Positions 46,951 through 58,262 of a stretch of 64,000 bases of DNA are shown here, one piece after another (the first letter of the stretch is position 1; every line of letters begins with the position of its first letter). The stretch comes from Desmodus rotundus (Eukaryota > Chordata > Mammalia > Chiroptera > Phyllostomidae). The stretch is from assembly GCF_022682495.2 (NCBI RefSeq), contig NC_071389.1, forward strand, positions 57,310,239 to 57,374,238, written 5' to 3'. The position numbers and the translations under genes are program-made. The notes beneath the pieces were generated by a model that was not told the DNA's origin, searched no databases, and worked only from the letters and a program-made list of their open reading frames with translations.

Positions 46951-48713
46951 CTTTTTCATAACTGATTTACCACCAGAACACAGGTGTTGTGAAAACCACC
47001 ACTAAATCAAAGCCAAAATGAGAAAGGAAAAGACTCACATCAACATTGTGGTCATTGAATTTATATATTCTAGCAAGTCTACCACTACTGGCCATGTGAT
47101 ATACAAATGTGGTAGGATCAGCAAAGAAAACCATTGAAAATTTTCGAAAGAAGGCTGCTGAGATGGGGAAATGCTCCTTCAAGTATGCCTGGATCTTGAA
47201 TGAACTGAAAGCTGAACATGAGCATGGTATCACCATTGATATATCCCTGTGGAAATTCAAAACCAGCAAGTATTATGTGACCATCATTGATGCCCCAGGA
47301 CACAGAAACTTTATCAAAAGCATGATTACAAGTACATCTCAGGCTGATTGTGTTGTCTTGATTGTTGCTGCTGGTGTTGGTGAATTCAAAGCAGGTATCT
47401 CCATGAATGGGCAGACCGTGAGCATGACCTTCTGGCTTACACACTGGGTGTGAAAGAGCTATTTGTTGGTGTTAACAAAATGAATTCCACTGAGCCACCC
47501 TACAACCAGAAGAGATATAAGGAAATTTCTAAGAATTCAGCACCTACATTAAGAAAATTGGCTACAACTTCGACACCCATTTGTGCCAATTTCTGATTGG
47601 AATGGCAACAATATGCTGGAGCCAAGTGCTAACATACTTTGGTTTAAGGGATGGAAAGTGACCCATAAAGATGGCAGTGCCATTTGAACCACACTGCTTG
47701 AAGCTTTGGGTTGCATTTTGCCACCAATTCATCCCCTTGACAAACTCTTGTGTCTGTTCTTTCAGGATGTCTACAAAATGGGTGGTATTGGTACTGTCCC
47801 TGTGGGCCGAGTGGAGACTGGTGTTCTCAAACCTGGCATGGTGGTTACCTTCGCTCCAGTCAGTGTTACAACTAAAGAAAAGTCTGTTGAACTGCACCAT
47901 GAAGGCTTGAGTGAAGCTCTTCCTGGAGACAATGTGACCTTCAATGTCAGGAACGTGTCTGTCAAAGATGTTTATCATGGCAATGTGGGTGGTGACAGCA
48001 AAAATGACCCACCAATGGAAGCAGTTGGCTTCACAGCTCAGGTTGTTATCCTGAACCATCCAGGCCAAATCAGTGCTGCATATGCACATGTTCTGGATTG
48101 TCACACATCTCATATTACTTGAAAATTTGCTGAGCTGAAGGAGAAAATTGATCATCATTCTGGGGAAAAGCTGTAAGATGGTCCAAAGTTTGGGTTTTTT
48201 TTTTTTAAATCTAGTGATGCTGCCATCATTGATATGGTTCCTGGCAAGCCCATGTGTGTTGAGAGCTCCTCTGACTATCCTCCTCTGGGCCACTTTGCTG
48301 TTCATGGCATGAGGCAGACAGTTACTGTTGATGTCATCAAACCAGTGGACAAGAAGGCAGCTGGAGATGACAAAATCACAAAATCTGCCCAGAAAGCTCA
48401 GAGGCTAAATGAATAGTATACCCAGCACCTGCCACCCCAGTCTTAATCAGTGGTGGAAGAACAGTCTCAGAACTGTTAGTCTCAACTGGTCAGTTAAGTT
48501 TAATATTAAAGGACTGGTTAATAATTACAATGCATCATAAAACCTTCAGAAGGAAAGGAAAATGTTTTGTGGACCATTTGTGTGTGTGTGTGTGTAAGTT
48601 TTTGAGTTAGTAGTTTTTGAAATCAGTACTTTTTTAATGTAAACAACTTGACCAAAATCTGTCACAGAACTTTGAGACCCATTAAAACAAAGACTGATAT
48701 GGAAAAAAAAAAC
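46951..48713 (+). pseudogene. EEF1A1P: EEF1A1 processed pseudogene, full-length retrocopy
   Basis: The copy covers the whole spliced mRNA of elongation factor 1-alpha 1, the GTPase that brings aminoacyl-tRNA to the ribosome. It begins at the 5'TOP start (CTTTTTC), has no introns, includes the full 3' UTR and ends in a short A-tail, with a target duplication on both sides. The CDS equivalent runs from an ATG at 47018 to about 48412. It is disabled: the P-loop region (normally GHVDSGKS) is lost, a frameshift follows at about 47124, and more shifts and stops occur later. The DAPGH switch motif remains (with HRNF for HRDF), while NKMD is NKMN. Recognisable late pieces include [17 protein letters not shown] and [16 protein letters not shown]. 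The 247-codon frame on the opposite strand is a shadow. Confidence 0.95.
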
Positions 48714-48728
48714 AAAGTAACTATTGAT
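48714..48728. repeat. Right target-site duplication of the EEF1A1 retrocopy
   Basis: Partner of 46936-46950. After it the interrupted L1 resumes. Confidence 0.85.
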
Positions 48729-48789
48729 AAGTATTTATTCATTGCCATTTTTTCCCTTTGTACTTGTGTTCCTCTTTGTTTCACTCTTT

Positions 48790-49663
48790 TCCTTCATCTT
48801 CTTAAAATAGTCCTTTTAGCTTGTTTTGCAATGCTGTTTTGGTGGTGATGTATTCTTTTAGCCTTCTTATGTCTGGGATACTCCTTGTTTTGCCTTCCAT
48901 TTTAAATGAGAGCCTTGCTGAGTTGAACAGTCTTGGTTAAAGACCTTTGCTCTTCATGGCTTGGAATATTTCTTGCCTTTTCCTTCTGGCTTGTAGAGTT
49001 TCTGTTGAGTAATCAGTGGATAGCCTTATCAAGACTCCCTTTTATGTTACTATCTGTTTCTCCCTTGCTGCCTTTAATATTCTCTCTTTGTCTTTGAATT
49101 TTGCCATTTTAATTATGATGAGTCTTAGAGTGGGCTTCTTTGGGTTCATCTTGACAGGGATCCTCTGTGTTTCCTGGACTTGTGTGACATTTTCTCTCAT
49201 CAAGTTAGGGAACTTTTCTGTCATTATTTTTTCAAACAGGCTTTCTATCCCTTGCTATTTGTCTTATCTTTCTGGTAACTGTATTACACAGATATTATGT
49301 TTCATGTTGTCCTGCAGCTCCTTTAGCCCCACTTCATTCTTTTTGTCTTTTTTCATTTTGTTGCTTTGTCTGGGGATTTTTTTCTATCTTGGCCCCCTGC
49401 TCACTGATTTGATCCTCCACATCATCTAAGCTACTTTTAATTCCTCCTACTTTGTTCTTCGTATCACATATTGTATTTTTCATTTCTGCCTGTCTTTTAT
49501 TGATAGTTTTCATATCCTTTTTCAGGCTAGTGTAGTTCACAGTAAGTTCATTGAAGCTTCCCTGGAGTTCCTTGAAGTTCTCATGGAGCTCCGTGAGCAT
49601 CTTTATAAGCATTATTTTGAACTTGATGTTTGATAGTTTTGTTGCCTCAATTTCATTTAGCAA
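48790..49663 (-). pseudogene. L1 ORF1, frame-broken
   Basis: The N-terminal 109 residues are open from a Met at 49663 (MLNEIEATKLSNIKFKIMLI, then a coiled coil with KKDMKTINKRQAEMKNTI). They are clearly related to the ORF1 start at 9128. The C-terminal core is seen at 49042-49224 (QVQETQRIPVKMNPKKPTLR, KDKERILKAAREK). Frameshifts lie between the two. The overlapping 137-codon plus-strand frame is a shadow. Confidence 0.85.
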
Positions 49664-51925
49664 TCTTTCTGGGCATTATTCCTTTCCCGTTGGTTGGGAG
49701 TTGTTTCTATGTCTCCCCAATTTAGGGGGCAATTCTTGTTTGTTTTTCCATGTAAGATTGATCTGCTTTGACTCCCTGTCTTCATGTTGTGGTCTTCTGT
49801 GGTAGGACACCTGTGGGAATCAGTGGTGCAGTCTCCTTGATCACCTGAACTTGATGCTCTTGGGATGCCCTTTATGCCATTTATGTGGGATCTCTAGTTG
49901 TAGTTCATTTTTGGTTGTTTTTGAATCATTCTTTGGTGGGTTCTTCCTTCCAACTGACTGAGAGTCACTCTATCCACCACGTAATGTATACTTTGTACAG
50001 GTGTTGCCAGGAAACAACCAAACAGCCCAGGAAGCAGATCCACACACTCAAAAATAACCCCCACTCCCAACTTCACTATCAACAGCAAATGAGCCAATAT
50101 TAATAAAGTACAAAGAAAATGACTATAATAAAAAAGGAAAAATGAGATAACTAACTGAAAGAAAGATTTTGCAATGGTAGAGGAAGGGGCAAAAATAAAA
50201 GTAGAAAATAAAAACAAGGCAAAGAGGGAAAGAAAGTAAAATTTACTTCATAAATCACAAGGGAAGGAGGGAAAGTGGAATGGAATAAGAGAAGGAAAGC
50301 ATATAGTGTTAGGTCAAAACCATAATTTAAAGAATGTGTGTGTGTGTGTATCAGATAATATAGACCTAATTGTAGGAGAAATCCTCCACAGCAATATCAA
50401 CAAGCAATGAGCTGAGGTTTAAATAGGTGGGATGGGAATAAGAGGGCAAAATGAAAGAAAGAAAAGATTAATAGATGTTTAGAGGAAATAGAAGTTCTTT
50501 TGAGGGGACAGAGGAAGAATTAATATTGAGTATGGAATGAAAACCTGGTTAAGGTAGGGAAAGATTATCATTTAAAACAAAAAGGTGGAAAGAACAGGAG
50601 GAAGGCTAAATGAAGTAGAAGAAGGGAATGGTGAAATTTGAGATTTGAATACAAAGATAGTGACTATGTAGAAATAAAATTGAAGAACTGTAACAACAAC
50701 CTCCTTATCCTCAACCTACAAGCAAAGATTGATAAAAGTGGAGAGAGTAAGGGTATTTTAAGAATGGGAAAAAGTGTGTGAAATGACTAATGGCAATCAC
50801 AAATGGTTTTGAGTGTCAGGAGTGGGGAGCAATAGTAAGAGTGAGGAATAGAAACAAGCCATAGCAAAAGAGAAAATAAAGTTTAAAACAAAAAACGAAG
50901 AGGGAGGAAGGAGGTAGTATGGAGTAAAAGAAGGGAAGAGCAATATATGAGATTTGAAATAAACTATATTATAAAACCTGGTGCTATATTATTCTCAAAC
51001 CTGGAGGATATGAAATCAATGTTAAACAGCTATGCAAAAGAGAAGATAGTGCCTTCTTGTGCCTGTCTCTATTTTTTCTGCTCTGCTGTTTTTAGTAGAT
51101 CAGAGACTGAGGAGCTGTGTTGCATGTAGTATTTGGCAAAGGGCCTTATCTGTGTTTTTTCTTCTTTCCCCTGAGGAACTGTATACAGCAGGAAACTCCT
51201 GAGCCTGGCCTTGGTGACCAACAGACCCTGTAATCCCACAGGTGGGGTTTGGGTTCACTTGTTTGTGAAAGTGTACAGCTGACTGGGGCAAATTTCAGGC
51301 ATTCAGCTTATGTCTTGACCTAAACCTGCTGCTCTCTCACAGGAAGTTCAGCCCAGATTCTCCACTCTGAGCTGCCCTTTGCTTGCGAACCATGCTGGAT
51401 CAGGACCTTTCATTCCTTCAGTGTATTCTCTGCCTCTGAGTTTTGGGTTGGCAAGGCCACTGCAACCCGCCTGTGTGCACAGGCATGCAAGCCCCAGATC
51501 CCTGCTGAGCCTCTGATCTGGCTTAGCTCCCCTTTTAAAAGAATTTCAGTATGGCCCCCATGCTATATAATTGGTCCCTGGGGGTCCCTGGGGGTCCTGT
51601 CCTCCACACTCTCCCCCTCCCCAGAAAACTCACAGTCTTTCACAATCATAGCTGGCCACCTCCTTTCAGAGCCTCTGATAGTTTTAGTTAAAGCTTCTCT
51701 CAAAATCTCAGTTGGTGTTTGGGAAGAACCCTGCAGCTATACAGTAACACAGGACAATGGCAGCTTACTGACCCCACTCCCTCCAGAGATCTTCAGCCCT
51801 GGGCATACCTGCTTCTGCCATGATATTTCTGGAGTCCACACATCCCTGGCCTTCTCTCATTGCCTGGGTAGCTCATGAGCCAATCTATAGCAGCCCCAAC
51901 TCTGTGCAGGCAATAGTGCTAAGTA
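49664..51925 (-). promoter_or_regulatory. L1 5' UTR of the interrupted element
   Basis: The first part matches the 5' UTR at 9.1-9.6 kb (TCCTTGATCACCTGAACTTG, CTTTGGTGGGTTC, ATCAACAGCAAATGAGCCAA). A long A/G-rich section (50.1-51.0 kb) is followed by a GC-richer 5' part (51.1-51.9 kb). This is the presumed old promoter. The 2.2 kb length is long compared with the copy at 9.1-10.5 kb, so one has gained or lost sequence. Confidence 0.65.
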
Positions 51926-51964
51926 ACAAAAAGATCATATATTGTATCCTATTATTTTTTGAGA

Positions 51965-52220
51965 ATGGTTGGAGATCAATTGAAACAGAAAATATAGATC
52001 AGTGTTTGTCTAAGGATGGACAGTAAGGAGAATGGAGAGTGGTTGCATTTGTGATCACAAAAATGTTCCAGATTTAGATTTTATTGATGATCCTTCAACT
52101 CTGTGAACAAATTATTAAAATAATAAAAAAGAACAAACACAAATGAAAAATCATTAAATCATATACTTCAATTGGATGAATTATATTGTATATAAATTAT
52201 ATAGCAATAAATCTGTTTTT
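51965..52220 (+). repeat. Ancient L1M-type 3' UTR
   Basis: CAGTGTTTGTCTAAGGATGG, ATTTGTGATCACAAAAATGTTCCAG, GATGATCCTTCAACTCTGTGAAC and ATATAAATTATATAGCAATAAATCTG follow the old mammalian L1 3' UTR order. Non-coding and much older than the bat L1s. Confidence 0.65.
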
Positions 52221-52362
52221 GTTTTTCAATTTGATTAAATTCAAAATAAAACATTAGATATTACAATTGAAAAATAACTTGTTCTTAGCAGCTTGTGATT
52301 TTTAAAAAATTTACAGTAATTTCTCTGTGTATGAAACTAAGGTTTAAAATAACAAATGTAGA

Positions 52363-52574
52363 GCCCTGGCTGCTGTGACTCAGTGGACTGACTGCTGGCC
52401 TGAGAACCAAAGAGTTACTGGTTCGATTCCCAGTCAGGGCACATGCTGGGTTGCTGGCTGGGTCCCCAGAAGGGAGTGCTCAAGAGGCAACCACTCATTG
52501 ATGTTTCTCTCTCTTTCTCTCTCCCTTCTCCTCTCTAAAAATAAATAAATAAAATCTTTAAAAAATAAAAAAAA
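52363..52574 (+). mobile_element. VES-type SINE (bat)
   Basis: GCCCTGGCTGCTGTGACTCAG head, perfect-looking box B GGTTCGATTCC, CAGTCAGGGCACATGCTGGG, a TC-rich section and AAATAAATAAATAAAATC tail. The flanks AACAAATGTAGA and AACTAATGTAAG may be a decayed target duplication. Confidence 0.93.
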
Positions 52575-53189
52575 AACTAATGTAAGTGCATTTCTGAACA
52601 CCCCAACCATTTCACTTAAGAGTCCCACCATTTGTAACAAGATCCTTTAGTAAATTGTCCTACACATTTGCTATAATGGAAATCTCTGCAAGGTCAGGGA
52701 ACAATCAGAGACAGTGGTTTGCTGCTTCTTTAGCATTTTCTTTTTCGGTTTGTTTGTTTTTTAAATTATATTTTATTGGTTATGCTATTATATTGTCGTA
52801 ATTGTTTCCCCTTTGCTGCCCCTACACCCAGCAGCCTCCAATCCCTCATGTAATCCTCCCACCATTGTTCATGTCCATGGATCATGTGTGTAAGTTTTTT
52901 GGCTAGTCCATTTCCTATACTGTCTTTTACATCCCCACAGCTTTTCTGTAACCACGTATTTGTACTTATTAATCCTTCACCTCTTCATCCATTCCCTCAC
53001 AACCCACTCCCATCTGGCAACTATCAAAATGCTCTCTGTATCCATGATTCTTTCTCTGTTCTTCAGGCTTACTTAGTGTGTTTTATAGATTCAATTGTTG
53101 ATAGATTTGTATTTTTTGCCATTTTATTGTTCACAGTTTTGATCTTCTTTTTCTTAAGTAAGTCCCTTTAACTTTTCATATAATAATGG

Positions 53190-53950
53190 TTTGGTGATGA
53201 TGAACTCCTTTAGGATGTTCTTGTCTAGGAAGCTCCTTATATGCCTTTCTATCCTAAATGATAGTTTTGCTGGATAGAGAAATCATGGATGTAAGTCCCC
53301 GTTTTTCGTGACTTTGAATATTTCTTGCCAATCCCTTCCAGCCTGCAAAGTTTCTTTTAAGAAATCAACTGACAGTCTTATGAGAACTCTGCTGTATGCA
53401 ACTAACTGCTTTTCTCTTTCTGCTTTTAAGTTTCTCTCTTTATCTTTAATCTTTGACATTTTAATTTTGACGTGTCTTGGAGTGGGTCTATTTGCATCCA
53501 TCTTGTTTGGGACTGTCTGTGCATGTGTGTTTCCTTCACCAAGTTAGGGAAGTTTTTTTTTTTTTTTCATTATTTTTTCAAATAGATTTTCAATGTCTTA
53601 CTCTTTCTCTTATCCTTCTGGAACCCCTATTATGCAAATGTTGGATCTCTTGAAGTTGTCTCAGAGACTACTTACACTATCCTCATTGTTTCAGATTCTG
53701 TTTTCTTCTTGCTGTTCTGATGGATTGTTTTTTGCTTCCTTAAGTTCCACATTATTGATTTGACTCTCAGCTTCATCAACTCTACTGCTGTTTCCCTGCA
53801 AATTGTACTTTATTTCAAATAATGTTTCCTTCATTTCTGACTGGATCATTTTTTTATGCTGTTGAGGTCCTCACTCAGTTCCTTGAGCATTCTTATAACC
53901 AGTGTTTTGAACTCTGCATCTGATAGATTGTTTGTCTTATTTTGTTTAGT
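53190..53950 (-). pseudogene. HAL1 copy 2 ORF1, frame-broken
   Basis: The clearest piece is 53283-53501: DANRPTPRHVKIKMSKIKDK, KERNLKAEREKQLVAYSRV and LIRLSVDFLKETLQAGRDWQ, the ORF1p C-terminal domain. It aligns with residues 165-240 of the open ORF1 at 38.1-38.9 kb. The coiled-coil part (53.6-53.95 kb) has several frame breaks. Limits are approximate. Confidence 0.8.
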
Positions 53951-55270
53951 TCTTTTCCTGCAGTTTTTATCTGTCCTTTCACTTGAGTCATGTTTCTTTG
54001 TCCCCTCACTTTGGCAGCCTCCCTGTGTCTGTTTCTATGTATTAAGTAGAACTGCTTTAACTCAGTGTCTTGGCAGTGTGGTCTAATATAGTAGGTGTCC
54101 TGTAGGGTCCAGCGGCATAACCTCCCCTGTCACCCAAGGTGGGTACTCAAGATGTGCCCTTTGTGTGGGTTGAGTACACCCTCTTCTTGTAGTTGAGCTT
54201 TGGTTGCTATTGGAAGATCAATGGGAAGGATTTACCCAGATTAGTGAGCTGCAAGGATTGGCTGTGACCACTTACCACCAACCTCCACCCTCTATGGAGG
54301 ATCACCTGTGCAGGGGCAGAGTGGTGGTGATCCTACATGGTCTGTAGCTATATAGACCATATGGTGTGCTGGCCCTGGGGTTTCCTGGGTGGTGCAGGCC
54401 AAGGTCAGCCCCTGCCTGTGTTTTGCCTGGGGCCACCCTGCCTGAGAAATCTGAGATGGCTACAACTTATGCTGGGCCTGGATATTTCCAGGAGAAGACT
54501 AAATGTGAACCTCTGCTGGCTGCTGCTAGTGTCAGGCCTTGGCCTCACTGAGGCCAGCTGTTGCTTATTTGATAAGATTTAGGAAGATGTGAAGCATGAG
54601 CCAAGGAAAAGCAGCTTGAGTGGACCTGTAAGTTGGGCGGCGCCAAGTCTCTGGGGATCTCCAAGGTAGGTTAAACAGTGTTAGCCAGTTTGGAGTCTCA
54701 GATATGGCACCAGCCTACTGGCTGTGTGTGGGGAAGGTTTAGAAAAAGGACAATGGCTTCTGCTCACCTTGATGCCACACTTCAGTTTTTCTCTTTATAC
54801 CACTGGTGCCTTTCAAGCTGCAACCCTGGTGCTGGAGCTCAGAGGGAGTGTCTGACTAGGTGAGTCTATATGTGTGTTCTTTAAGAGGAACTTCTTGGGG
54901 TTCCAGAAGTTTCCACTGACTCAATCCTGGCTGGCTTTTGCAGTCAGAATTTGTAGGGACTTATCTTTGTGGCACTGGAACCCTGGGCTGGAGTCCTGGT
55001 GTGGGTCTGGGACTCCTTACTTCCAAGATATCCCTCCTAAATATTTATCCTCCACACATGGGTGAGGGAGGAGCTCATTCCACATCTGTGCCCTTCCTAC
55101 CAGTCTGGATAGATGTGGTTTCTTTAATTCTGTATTCATCGAACTTCCATTCAACTTACTTTCTGAAGGTTCTAAGTGATGGTTGTTCCATATTTTAGTC
55201 GTAATTTTGATGTGGTTGTGCAAAGAAGTAAGCCATGTCTGCCTATGTCCCCATCTTGACTGGAATTTCC
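53951..55270 (-). promoter_or_regulatory. HAL1 copy 2 5' UTR
   Basis: GC-richer sequence between the ORF1 remnant and the 5' end of the element, longer than the 0.75 kb in copy 1. Several ORFs of 60-86 codons occur on both strands with no recognisable product. Confidence 0.6.
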
Positions 55271-56045
55271 ACATTTTCTAATAAACCTATGGAAATGACC
55301 AAGGTATTATCACACATTGTCACAATCTGCCCTCAAAATAGAGGAAAGCTGGGAAACATCAAAAGCTGCATTGTTTCTTGTTTTGGCAATGCATTCACAG
55401 GGTGTTTTTATCCAGAATTTTCATATATTAGAGCCTTGGGAAAATAACCAGATTAATTGTTTATGGATTACTATATAATTGTGTTTCTTCACTGAAGATG
55501 TAAGTAAGTCTAAAATACATCATAAAAATGAAATCTAAAATACCTGTAAATCTAAATGAATTCCTGTAAATCTAACATTCTATTATAGTCTTAAAACTAT
55601 TCTCCTTTAGGCAAAGATCACTTATTTGGTCTTCCTCTAAACCTAGGCTTAAATTTGACAGCTAGGGCTTTAAGACATAAAGAGATGGGTACTAGCTAAT
55701 TCTCAAGGCTGCCTAAGACTTAGCTGAAGCCAAGTGCCTAAAACTATATCACAGACAATAATAGAAGAAAAATCACAACTCTAAACTCTCTAGAAATATT
55801 TTTCTTTACATTTTTTAGGGACTTTCACAATCTTACCCAATGCAAATTATTCAAGGAGTAAACATTATATCAAGCGCAGAATTTCCTTTTTAGAACCTAA
55901 AATATTTAAAAGGATAGTAAGTACCTTCTGCATAAAAGACATTTTTTTTTGGTCTTTAGGAAATAACAAGCAAGATTATTTACATGATTAAATCAAGTGC
56001 TTAGATAACATAAAAAAGATAAACTCATACAAGCAAGGGCTAATT
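55271..56045. other. Unannotated AT-rich DNA
   Basis: No feature recognised. Confidence 0.45.
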
Positions 56046-56048
56046 TTT

Positions 56049-56190
56049 TGTGTGTATATGCACACACACGTATATATGTATGCACACACACGCACATACA
56101 CAGGCATGTGTATGCACACATGTGTATGTGTCTCTGCACACAAACACACACATACATGCATACATGTGTGCACGCATGTGTACATATGTA
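56049..56190. repeat. Alternating purine/pyrimidine TG/CA/TA tract
   Basis: About 140 bases are built almost only of TG, CA, TA and CG steps (GTGTGTATATGCACACACACG, then CATGTGTATGCACACATGTG). Both strands therefore show false Cys/His/Thr-rich ORFs. Such sequence can form Z-DNA, and TGTG/CACA arms can pair with each other. Confidence 0.85.
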
Positions 56191-56371
56191 TTAATTGCAT
56201 AATGGGATTTAATTGGTTCTCTGTGGTGACTAACATGCAGCTTTTTAAGTAGTCACTTTTCTTCAGTTATTAAAAATATCATGTTCAGTAGAACAATTAA
56301 TTGCAACCTGGAATTAGCCTGAATTATCCTGTAATATTACATATGACACCATATAAAAGTCAATGCTTCTT

Positions 56372-56582
56372 TTTAAAAAAAGATTTTATTTACTTTTTTT
56401 TAGACAGAGGATAAGGGAGGGAGAAAGAGAGGGAGAGAAACATCAATGTGTCCTTGCTTCTCATGCACCCCCCACTGGGGACCTAGGCCACAACCCAGGC
56501 ATGTGCCCCAGCTGAGAATTGAACCAGCTATGCTTTGGTATGTAGGCTGGCATGCAATCCACCAAGCCATACCAGCTGGGAC
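56372..56582 (-). mobile_element. VES-type SINE (bat)
   Basis: Antisense copy with GATTTTATTTACTTTTTTTT tail, CAGGCATGTGCCCCAGCTGAG, box B complement GAATTGAACCAGC and AAGCCATACCAGCTGGG. AAAAGTCAATGCTTCTT (56355-56371) and AAAAGACAATGCTTCTT (56583-56599) form a 17-bp target duplication with one mismatch. Confidence 0.93.
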
Positions 56583-56599
56583 AAAAGACAATGCTTCTT

Positions 56600-57279
56600 A
56601 ACTGATACAATAGGCGACAGAAAAAATTACATAGTAAACAGACTTATTCATGCATTTGTTTATTTATATCTGCTTCATTCCTTAAAAAGAATCAGTGCCT
56701 ACTTGTAAGAAGTTTGTGTAGAGGCAGGGAGTGTTGGTGAAGAAATGTGAGCACTTTCAATTTGTAAAGAAGACAAAGATATAGTAAAGATGAAATATTT
56801 GGAGCAGGTAGGCTTTGTTGAACAGAGATTTTATTTTCACCAGAATCTTATTCAAATATTATCTATGCCAGGAGTTAAGTGATCATCAAGGATACATTAG
56901 ACAAATCAGGTGTCAGTGAAAGCTTTCAGCAACACTTTTGCAATCCTAGAAATCTTTCTTATTTTTTTTTTATCAGGTTTGATAGGAATTGACCCTGTCG
57001 GCACTTACCTTTCAGATCTATAACTGAAATAGTGTAAGAAAATTCAATTGGCCATGCTGCTTAAATATAATAGTGACTATACTTTGCTTTCTAAATGTGC
57101 TATTTCGGGACCTTGAATTTTGGGAACTTGCATTAAATTCCAGATATACTACAAAGTGTTTGAATAACGTTGAACAACTTTCTGATGTCTCAATTCCATA
57201 GTTTTCTCTCCTAAAAATGTGACAATCAATATCTGTTCCATCCATAACACAGTATAATATTATGAATTAAAAAAAAACC
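56600..57279. other. Unannotated AT-rich DNA
   Basis: No feature recognised. The 75-codon minus-strand ORF has no known relative. Confidence 0.45.
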
Positions 57280-57696
57280 TGTGATACTTTTACATGATGG
57301 AATACTATGCAGCAAAAGGAAAGAAGGAGCTCCTACCTTTCTCACAGCATGAATGGAACTGGAGAGCATTATGCTAAGTGAAATATGCCAGTCTGTAAAA
57401 GACAAATACCATATGATTTCACCTATAAGTGGAACCTAATCAACAAAACAAACAAATGAGCAAAATAGAACCAGAATATGGGAACAAAGAATAGACTGAC
57501 AGTGACCAGAAGGAAGGGGGTGGGGGGCTAATGGGTGAAAGAAGGGGAAGGGACTAGACAAAGAACATGTATGAGTGACCCAAGGACATGAACAACAGTG
57601 TGAGAATTGACTATGAGAGTGAGGGATGGGATGGGATGGGTGGAGGAGGGTAAAGGGGGAAAATTGTGACAACTGTAATAGAATAACAATAAAAAA
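57280..57696 (+). mobile_element. LINE-1, 5'-truncated (end of ORF2 and 3' UTR)
   Basis: From CCTGTGATACTTTTACATGATGG through GGAATACTATGCAGCAAAAG, GAACTGGAGAGCATTATGCT, AAGTGGAACCTAATCAACAA, a G-rich tract and GTGACAACTGTAATAGAATAACAATAAAAAA. GAATTAAAAAAAAAC (57264-57278) and GATTTAATAAAAACAT (from 57697) may be the target duplication. Its 3' UTR is the closest in this window to those of the HAL1 elements. Confidence 0.88.
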
Positions 57697-57712
57697 GATT
57701 TAATAAAAACAT

Positions 57713-58027
57713 AACTATACAAGCTATTAATGTCAGTTATCCTTGTAACTTACGTTTATATAACCCTTTATTTCTGTTCATTGATTTTATGTGCATACTC
57801 AAAGCAGCTCCAGGTTCTCTAAAGACAAGACCCACAGGTTAGAAAGCTTCCTGCACCCATATGGTTCATGACAGCAGTGGGTTCATATCTGTCCGTTGCT
57901 TGGTGATAAATTAGCATGTTATCACTTTAAGTCATAAAAGGTTTTTATACACATTGTTTCATTTAATTATCTCAATGGCTCAGAGCTGTTGAGGTATATC
58001 CACCAAAATATATCCATTTGTAGATAA
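57713..58027. other. Unannotated DNA
   Basis: No feature recognised. Confidence 0.45.
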
Positions 58028-58262
58028 TAATAATTGCTGACATGTCCTAATTACGTACAACCAGCTGTTGTTCTAAGCACTGTACACATGCAGGTATTTT
58101 CGTTATCACAACAATCCTATGGGCTAGGCACTAAAATTCCTCCTGCTTAAAAATGGAGACCCCAAGTAAAGAAATACTAACTTAATTAAAGTCATCCATT
58201 TAACCAGGGGTAGATATCAAAGCCAGGGCCAACACTCTTCCATTCTATACTGCTTCTCAACA
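58028..58262 (-). repeat. MIR SINE, nearly complete, antisense
   Basis: AATAATAATTGCTGACATGTCC, GTTGTTCTAAGCACTGTACACATG, ATCACAACAATCCTATGGGCTAGGCAC and CCAGGGCCAACACTCTTCC..CTATACTGCTTCTC cover the MIR from its 3' side to the tRNA-like head. It is one of the better preserved old repeats here. Confidence 0.8.

Larger units (their letters stand above)
43489..51925 (-). mobile_element. Near full-length LINE-1, decayed, interrupted by an EEF1A1 retrocopy
   Basis: On the minus strand the order 5' UTR, ORF1, ORF2, 3' UTR and tail is complete, with the tail as a T-run at 43489-43498. Without the retrocopy at 46951-48713 the element is about 6.7 kb, the normal length of an L1. Many frameshifts and stops make it inactive. 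The 5' limit (about 51.9 kb) is approximate. I found no convincing target duplication. Confidence 0.85.
52762..55270 (-). mobile_element. Half-L1 (HAL1-type) retrotransposon, copy 2, decayed
   Basis: The layout is that of the element at 37.7-39.7 kb: L1-type 3' UTR (52762 to about 53100), then directly the end of ORF1, ORF1, and a long 5' UTR to about 55270. ORF2 is missing at the same place. Shared words around the junction are TCTTCTTTTTCTTA, AAGTCCCTTTAAC and GGTGATGATGAACTCCTTTA. It ends GTCTGCCTATGTCCCCATCTTG, matching the 5' end of copy 1 (CCATCTTGGTTC). ORF1 is broken. CATTTTCT near both ends might be a short remnant of the target duplication, but I do not rely on it. Confidence 0.8.

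Noticed and set aside
47562..48305. 247-codon ORF on the minus strand
   Set aside because: It lies entirely antisense to the EEF1A1 retrocopy, which explains every base. The long frame is a shadow of the parental coding sequence.
55988..56252. Cys/His-rich ORFs on both strands, zinc-finger-like at first sight
   Set aside because: The Cys and His come from translating TG/CA repeats. There is no regular C2H2 spacing.
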